From the NCBI GenBank assembly GCA_963693285.1, contig OY848918.1, positions 9,991,162-10,055,161 on the forward strand: a DNA stretch of 64,000 nucleotides. Direction: 5' to 3'. A program made the position numbers and the translations under genes. The DNA comes from Xestospongia muta. Taxonomy: Eukaryota; Porifera; Demospongiae; Haplosclerida; Petrosiidae. Positions 63,954 through 64,000 of this stretch are shown here, in pieces (within the stretch, counting starts at the first letter, position 1; the number at the start of each line of letters is the position of its first letter). The notes under the pieces were generated by a model that had not been told where the DNA came from, made no database searches, and worked only from the letters and a program-made list of their open reading frames with translations.

Positions 63954-64000
63954 TTATTATCTTAGCCTTTCTAAGACAACAGAACTACCCTGATTATCAA

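Overview
The window looks like nuclear DNA of an early-branching animal, most likely a sponge. It is AT-rich and poor in CpG, with small exons separated by short GT..AG introns, one of them only about 51 bp. Two gene families have clear animal homologues: CFAP91/MAATS1, a cilium radial-spoke and calmodulin-associated protein, and UBASH3/TULA, a histidine-phosphatase-superfamily protein. The remaining main family is a secreted protein with a coiled coil and a C-terminal fibrinogen-like cysteine-rich module, a type known from sponges and cnidarians. The species assignment is inference.

Almost the whole window is one amplified array. The ancestral unit can be read from the copies. A UBASH3-like gene on the + strand converges tail-to-tail on the last exons of CFAP91 on the - strand. 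The genes for the secreted protein also lie on the - strand, inside a large CFAP91 intron between the exon I call C (reads RHMMEEQE...) and the exon I call D (reads RRNIINEY...). I label the CFAP91 exons A to N from 5' to 3' as visible here; the true N-terminus is absent. The CFAP91 3' end occurs eight times, with stop codons at 817, 12116, 19897, 27307, 41550, 45292, 49032 and 57583. Upstream of exon A every unit switches abruptly into a 5'-truncated UBASH3 piece, so that junction is probably the amplification breakpoint. Every CFAP91 and UBASH3 copy here is partial or disrupted; functional copies, if any, should lie outside.

The secreted family is where open frames survive. Five intact single-exon genes of 412-414 codons lie at 1974-3218, 13771-15009, 29244-30485, 35530-36774 and 61499-62740. 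A sixth (51735-53165) carries a 5-nt deletion and an internal C-terminal duplication. A shorter subfamily without the coiled coil occurs as one nearly intact gene with a single TGA (8576-9520) and several deletion remnants. All long copies share a TATA promoter with a 17-bp inverted repeat, and an AATAAA that overlaps the stop codon. Most have one to four ~520-bp upstream repeats. Differences among intact copies cluster in three short loops of the C-terminal module.

Region by region: 1-560 hAT transposase relic beside a GC-rich patch; 560-11790 unit 1; 11790-19560 unit 2; 19560-27300 unit 3, where the nested position holds an unrelated ~3.5-kb cassette (coiled-coil membrane protein, LITAF-like protein, DEDD exonuclease, unidentified + strand ORFs); 27300-41240 unit 4, internally duplicated, with two secreted genes; 41240-49030 units 5 and 6, a very recent 3740-bp tandem duplication carrying the right end of the cassette; 49030-57340 unit 7; 57340-64000 unit 8. 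Minisatellites, GGAT-type microsatellites, a tRNA-derived SINE and a MITE-like insertion fill the introns.
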